Positions 5,271 through 6,312 of a stretch of DNA of 6,312 nucleotides are shown here, piece by piece (the stretch's first letter is position 1; every line of letters begins with the position of its first letter). The DNA lies in the NCBI GenBank assembly GCA_045594565.1, contig JAZNYT010000100.1:1-6312 (forward strand), in the 5' to 3' direction. The notes below the pieces were generated by a model. That model had not been told where the DNA came from and searched no databases. It saw only the letters and a list, made by a program, of their open reading frames with translations. The translations under genes and the position numbers were made by a program. The stretch comes from RGIG6353 sp045594565 (GTDB lineage: Bacteria; Bacillota; Clostridia; Oscillospirales; SIG627).

Positions 5271-5585
5271 ATGGCAAATTACTTTAGAATCACAGCGCAT
5301 CACCCCAAAAAAGACATATCGGTGATACTTGACTCAAACGGTATGTTTGAAAAGCTTTGGCAGTTCAGTTCGTATCTAGTGCAAAAAGGCTTCAAAATAC
5401 TTGAAGTCGGCACAGGTGAAAACCTTGTAGAAGGCACGTTTCCGGTGGTATCCGAAATGTCAAAGAAGATATTGCTTCGGGGTATCAACAAAGGTAAGCC
5501 TGAAATACAAGAAATGACATACCAAGAGCGACCTTGCAAAGCGATTACGCTATACGATAAGGTTTATGGTCTATTTACGACTTAA
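5271..5585 (+). CDS. Conserved-looking 104-aa accessory protein
   Basis: Function unknown. AAGGAGG at 5256-5262 is eight bases before the ATG; the 18-base translation signal is identical to that of pcfK except for one base. The protein starts NYFRITAHHPKKDISVILDS (3-22) and continues with a helix EKLWQFSSYLVQKGFKILEV (27-46), then a strand-rich end (ILLRGI, 67-72; CKAITLYDKVYGLF, 89-102). I associate this start (short polar Met leader, then YFRITA.HP...ISVILD) with hypothetical proteins that follow PcfJ in Clostridia elements, from memory only. No signal peptide or membrane helix. It is the last array gene before the insertion sequence; its stop is about 50 bases from the IS end hairpin, so the gene may be intact, or its extreme end may have been altered by the insertion. 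Confidence 0.85.
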   Translation: MANYFRITAHHPKKDISVILDSNGMFEKLWQFSSYLVQKGFKILEVGTGENLVEGTFPVVSEMSKKILLRGINKGKPEIQEMTYQERPCKAITLYDKVYGLFTT

Positions 5586-5634
5586 TGTCCTATAAAATCA
5601 ATATTGCGATTTCCAAATACCATTCATGCATCAT
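5586..5634. other. Junction between the array and the IS right end
   Basis: These 49 bases after the last array stop carry no gene. The IS tip must lie somewhere here, because in IS200/IS605 elements cleavage occurs a few to about 20 bases outside the end hairpin. I cannot place it without an empty-site sequence. A palindrome ATGCAT occurs at 5626-5631. Confidence 0.4.
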
Positions 5635-5657
5635 AACCACCAGCCGTGCTGGTGGTT
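5635..5657 (-). repeat. Right-end (RE) subterminal hairpin of the IS
   Basis: AACCACCAGC (5635-5644) and GCTGGTGGTT (5648-5657) form a perfect 10-bp stem with a three-base loop. Imperfect palindromes near the ends, recognised by the Y1 transposase dimer on one strand, are typical of IS200/IS605. ACCACCAGC...GCTGGTGGT hairpins are common at such ends in Clostridia (recollection). It could also weakly terminate rightward transcription (TTT follows the stem). Confidence 0.75.
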
Positions 5658-5680
5658 TGCACAAGCCCCCTTAGGGCATT

Positions 5681-5797
5681 TCACCGGCCGAGCCTAAAGG
5701 CTCATCGAAAAGTCTGCCAACCGCATGACAATCACCGGCGAGCCCCTAAAGGGGCTTTTGCTTTAGCCTTCTTTTACCGGCAAACCCGTAAACGGGT
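5681..5797 (-). repeat. Three degenerate hairpin repeats: ACCGGC, then stem-TAAA-stem
   Basis: On the plus strand the same unit appears three times: TCACCGGC (5681-5688) with stem GAGCC/GGCTC (5690-5694/5699-5703); TCACCGGC (5732-5739) with stem AGCCCC/GGGGCT (5741-5746/5751-5756); and TTACCGGC (5774-5781) with stem ACCCG/CGGGT (5784-5788/5793-5797). Every loop is TAAA. Stem bases differ but stay paired. The last copy is the end of tnpA; the other two are noncoding and lie between tnpA and the end hairpin. A fourth, poorer palindrome is GCCC/GGGC at 5665-5677. Confidence 0.7.
5741..5759 (+). terminator. Terminator for rightward transcription entering the IS
   Basis: AGCCCC (5741-5746) and GGGGCT (5751-5756) enclose a TAAA loop, followed by TTTT partly within the stem end (5756-5759) and then GCTTT. 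In the rightward direction this has the form of a short intrinsic terminator and would end array transcription before it runs antisense into tnpA. In the leftward direction there is no T tract, so it would not work as a terminator for tnpA. It is also the middle copy of the IS hairpin repeats. Confidence 0.45.
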
Positions 5798-6236
5798 CGA
5801 CAAACTCTTTTATACTTAATTGATCTTCTTCATGATCCTCTTTTAGCTGGTTCTTTATATATTTTTCTATCGCCTTCCTATTTCGTCCAACCGTATCTAC
5901 GTAAAATCCTCTGCACCAGAAATGTCTATTTCCGTATTTGTACTTCAGATTTGCGTACTTCTCAAAGATCATTAAACTGCTCTTTCCTTTGAGATATCCC
6001 ATTATCTGTGATACACTATACTTTGGTGGTATTGATACAAGCATATGGATATGATCTTTGCATGATTCTGCTTCTATTATTTCTATTCCCTTGTATTCGC
6101 AGAGCTTTCGTAACATCTTTCCTATGTCGACTTTGATCTTTCCGTAAATTACTTGCCTCCTATATTTTGGTGCAAATACTATATGGTACTTGCAATTCCA
6201 TTGCGTATGTGCTAAACTATCTGTGTCAAGTTTCAC
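5763..6236 (-). CDS. tnpA: IS200-family Y1 HUH transposase TnpA
   Basis: This 157-aa protein is the usual length for IS200/IS605 TnpA. Landmarks are HTQWNCKYHIVFAPKYRRQ near the start (10-28), the HUH metal-binding motif H62-I-H64 in DHIHMLVS, the segment KYSVSQIMGYLKGKSS (72-87), FWCRGFYVDTVG (106-117) and the catalytic-helix sequence EKYIKNQ, with nucleophile Tyr126 and Gln130 four residues on, as in the IS608 active site. All catalytic residues are present. The start is GTG (6236-6234), with GGGAGG at 6250-6245 eight bases upstream; that site lies in an inverted repeat. The tail DPFTGLPVKEG is encoded by the first hairpin-repeat copy. It cuts and rejoins single-stranded DNA at the element ends, probably during replication. 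No tnpB accompanies it. Confidence 0.95.
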   Translation of the reverse strand: MKLDTDSLAHTQWNCKYHIVFAPKYRRQVIYGKIKVDIGKMLRKLCEYKGIEIIEAESCKDHIHMLVSIPPKYSVSQIMGYLKGKSSLMIFEKYANLKYKYGNRHFWCRGFYVDTVGRNRKAIEKYIKNQLKEDHEEDQLSIKEFVDPFTGLPVKEG

Positions 6237-6244
6237 GACTTGAT

Positions 6245-6304
6245 CCTCCCTTGGTTTTTAATTTTGTTGGTTGGCAGACCGACTCTATTATACACCAAGG
6301 GAGG
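6245..6304 (-). promoter_or_regulatory. Left-end inverted repeat enclosing the tnpA promoter and ribosome binding site
   Basis: CCTCCCTTGGT (6245-6255) and ACCAAGGGAGG (6294-6304) are a perfect 11-bp inverted repeat with 38 bases between. The tnpA-proximal arm contains the Shine-Dalgarno GGGAGG. An RNA containing both arms would hide the ribosome binding site. Control of IS200 transposase by a structured 5' leader that blocks ribosome binding is known for the Salmonella element; the arrangement here is read from sequence. It may also contribute to the left-end structure bound by TnpA. Confidence 0.65.
6287..6292 (-). promoter_or_regulatory. Likely -10 box of the tnpA promoter
   Basis: The minus strand reads TATAAT, an exact -10 consensus, 51 bases before the GTG start. 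A -35 box 17 bases upstream would fall at about 6310-6315, mostly beyond the window, so the promoter cannot be confirmed. Transcription would begin near 6280, between the arms of the inverted repeat. Confidence 0.5.
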
Positions 6305-6312
6305 TACTTTTT

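Larger units (their letters stand above)
5635..6304 (-). mobile_element. IS200-type insertion sequence (single-strand, HUH transposase, no TnpB)
   Basis: The element is read leftwards. It has one gene, tnpA (6236-5763), a perfect 10-bp hairpin at the 3' (right) end at 5635-5657, and a long inverted repeat at the 5' (left) end at 6245-6304. IS200/IS605 elements move as single strands, need subterminal hairpins rather than terminal inverted repeats, and make no target duplication, so the absence of flanking repeats is expected. There is no tnpB in the window, which fits the IS200 subgroup. The coordinates given are the minimum from hairpin to inverted repeat. The exact tips lie outside these structures (right tip probably between about 5600 and 5634; left tip beyond 6304, perhaps beyond the window). 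Confidence 0.8.

Noticed and set aside
5681..5797. CRISPR-like repeat array
   Set aside because: Only three degenerate units with different stems and uneven spacing; the structure belongs to the end of the IS200 element, and no cas gene is present.
5586..6312. TnpB and an omega-RNA in the right end of the IS
   Set aside because: No TnpB-like frame exists in the window; the element is of the tnpA-only IS200 type, so a guide RNA is not expected.

Overview
The window looks like part of a mobile element from a Gram-positive Bacillota host, most likely a gut-type Clostridia (Oscillospiraceae or Lachnospiraceae). The evidence is the strong AAGGAG-type ribosome binding sites on almost every gene, AT-rich coding sequence, tight same-strand packing of small uncharacterised genes, and PcfK/PcfJ-type proteins of the kind carried by conjugative plasmids and integrative conjugative elements. 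No chromosomal housekeeping gene, tRNA or rRNA is visible. The taxonomic call is inference.

Positions 1-5585 are one long rightward gene array with essentially no intergenic space (gaps of 0-17 bases, several TAATG or ATGA overlaps). It begins upstream of the window. Eight of its small products are uncharacterised (99, 77, 36, 136, 135, 83, 122 and 178 aa). They are followed by a very basic 101-aa protein, a 326-aa PcfK/AcrIIA9-like protein fused to a MutS domain I, a 437-aa PcfJ-like protein, and a conserved-looking 104-aa protein. Two start codons are corrected from the longest-ORF choice (658 rather than 649; 1505 rather than 1481), and a 36-aa gene at 567-677 is added. A strong terminator-like hairpin lies inside the end of the 101-aa gene, just before pcfK, and may be an attenuator between the small-gene block and the PcfK/PcfJ block.

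From about 5600 to the right edge is a leftward IS200-type insertion sequence: a 157-aa HUH/Y1 transposase with no TnpB, a perfect 10-bp hairpin at its right (3') end, three related hairpins with TAAA loops between that end and tnpA, and at the left (5') end an 11-bp inverted repeat whose inner arm contains the tnpA ribosome binding site. The insertion lies just past the last array gene and transcribes towards it.

The most interesting protein is the 326-aa one. It combines an anti-Cas9-like (AcrIIA9/PcfK) N-terminus, an exact QLSLF sliding-clamp-binding pentapeptide in a disordered linker, and a MutS mismatch-recognition domain retaining the Phe-x-Glu motif. This suggests a protein that works at the replication fork or on incoming DNA during establishment of the element. 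That role is inference. The small genes upstream are candidates for other host-takeover or anti-defence factors, but none shows a recognisable function by eye.
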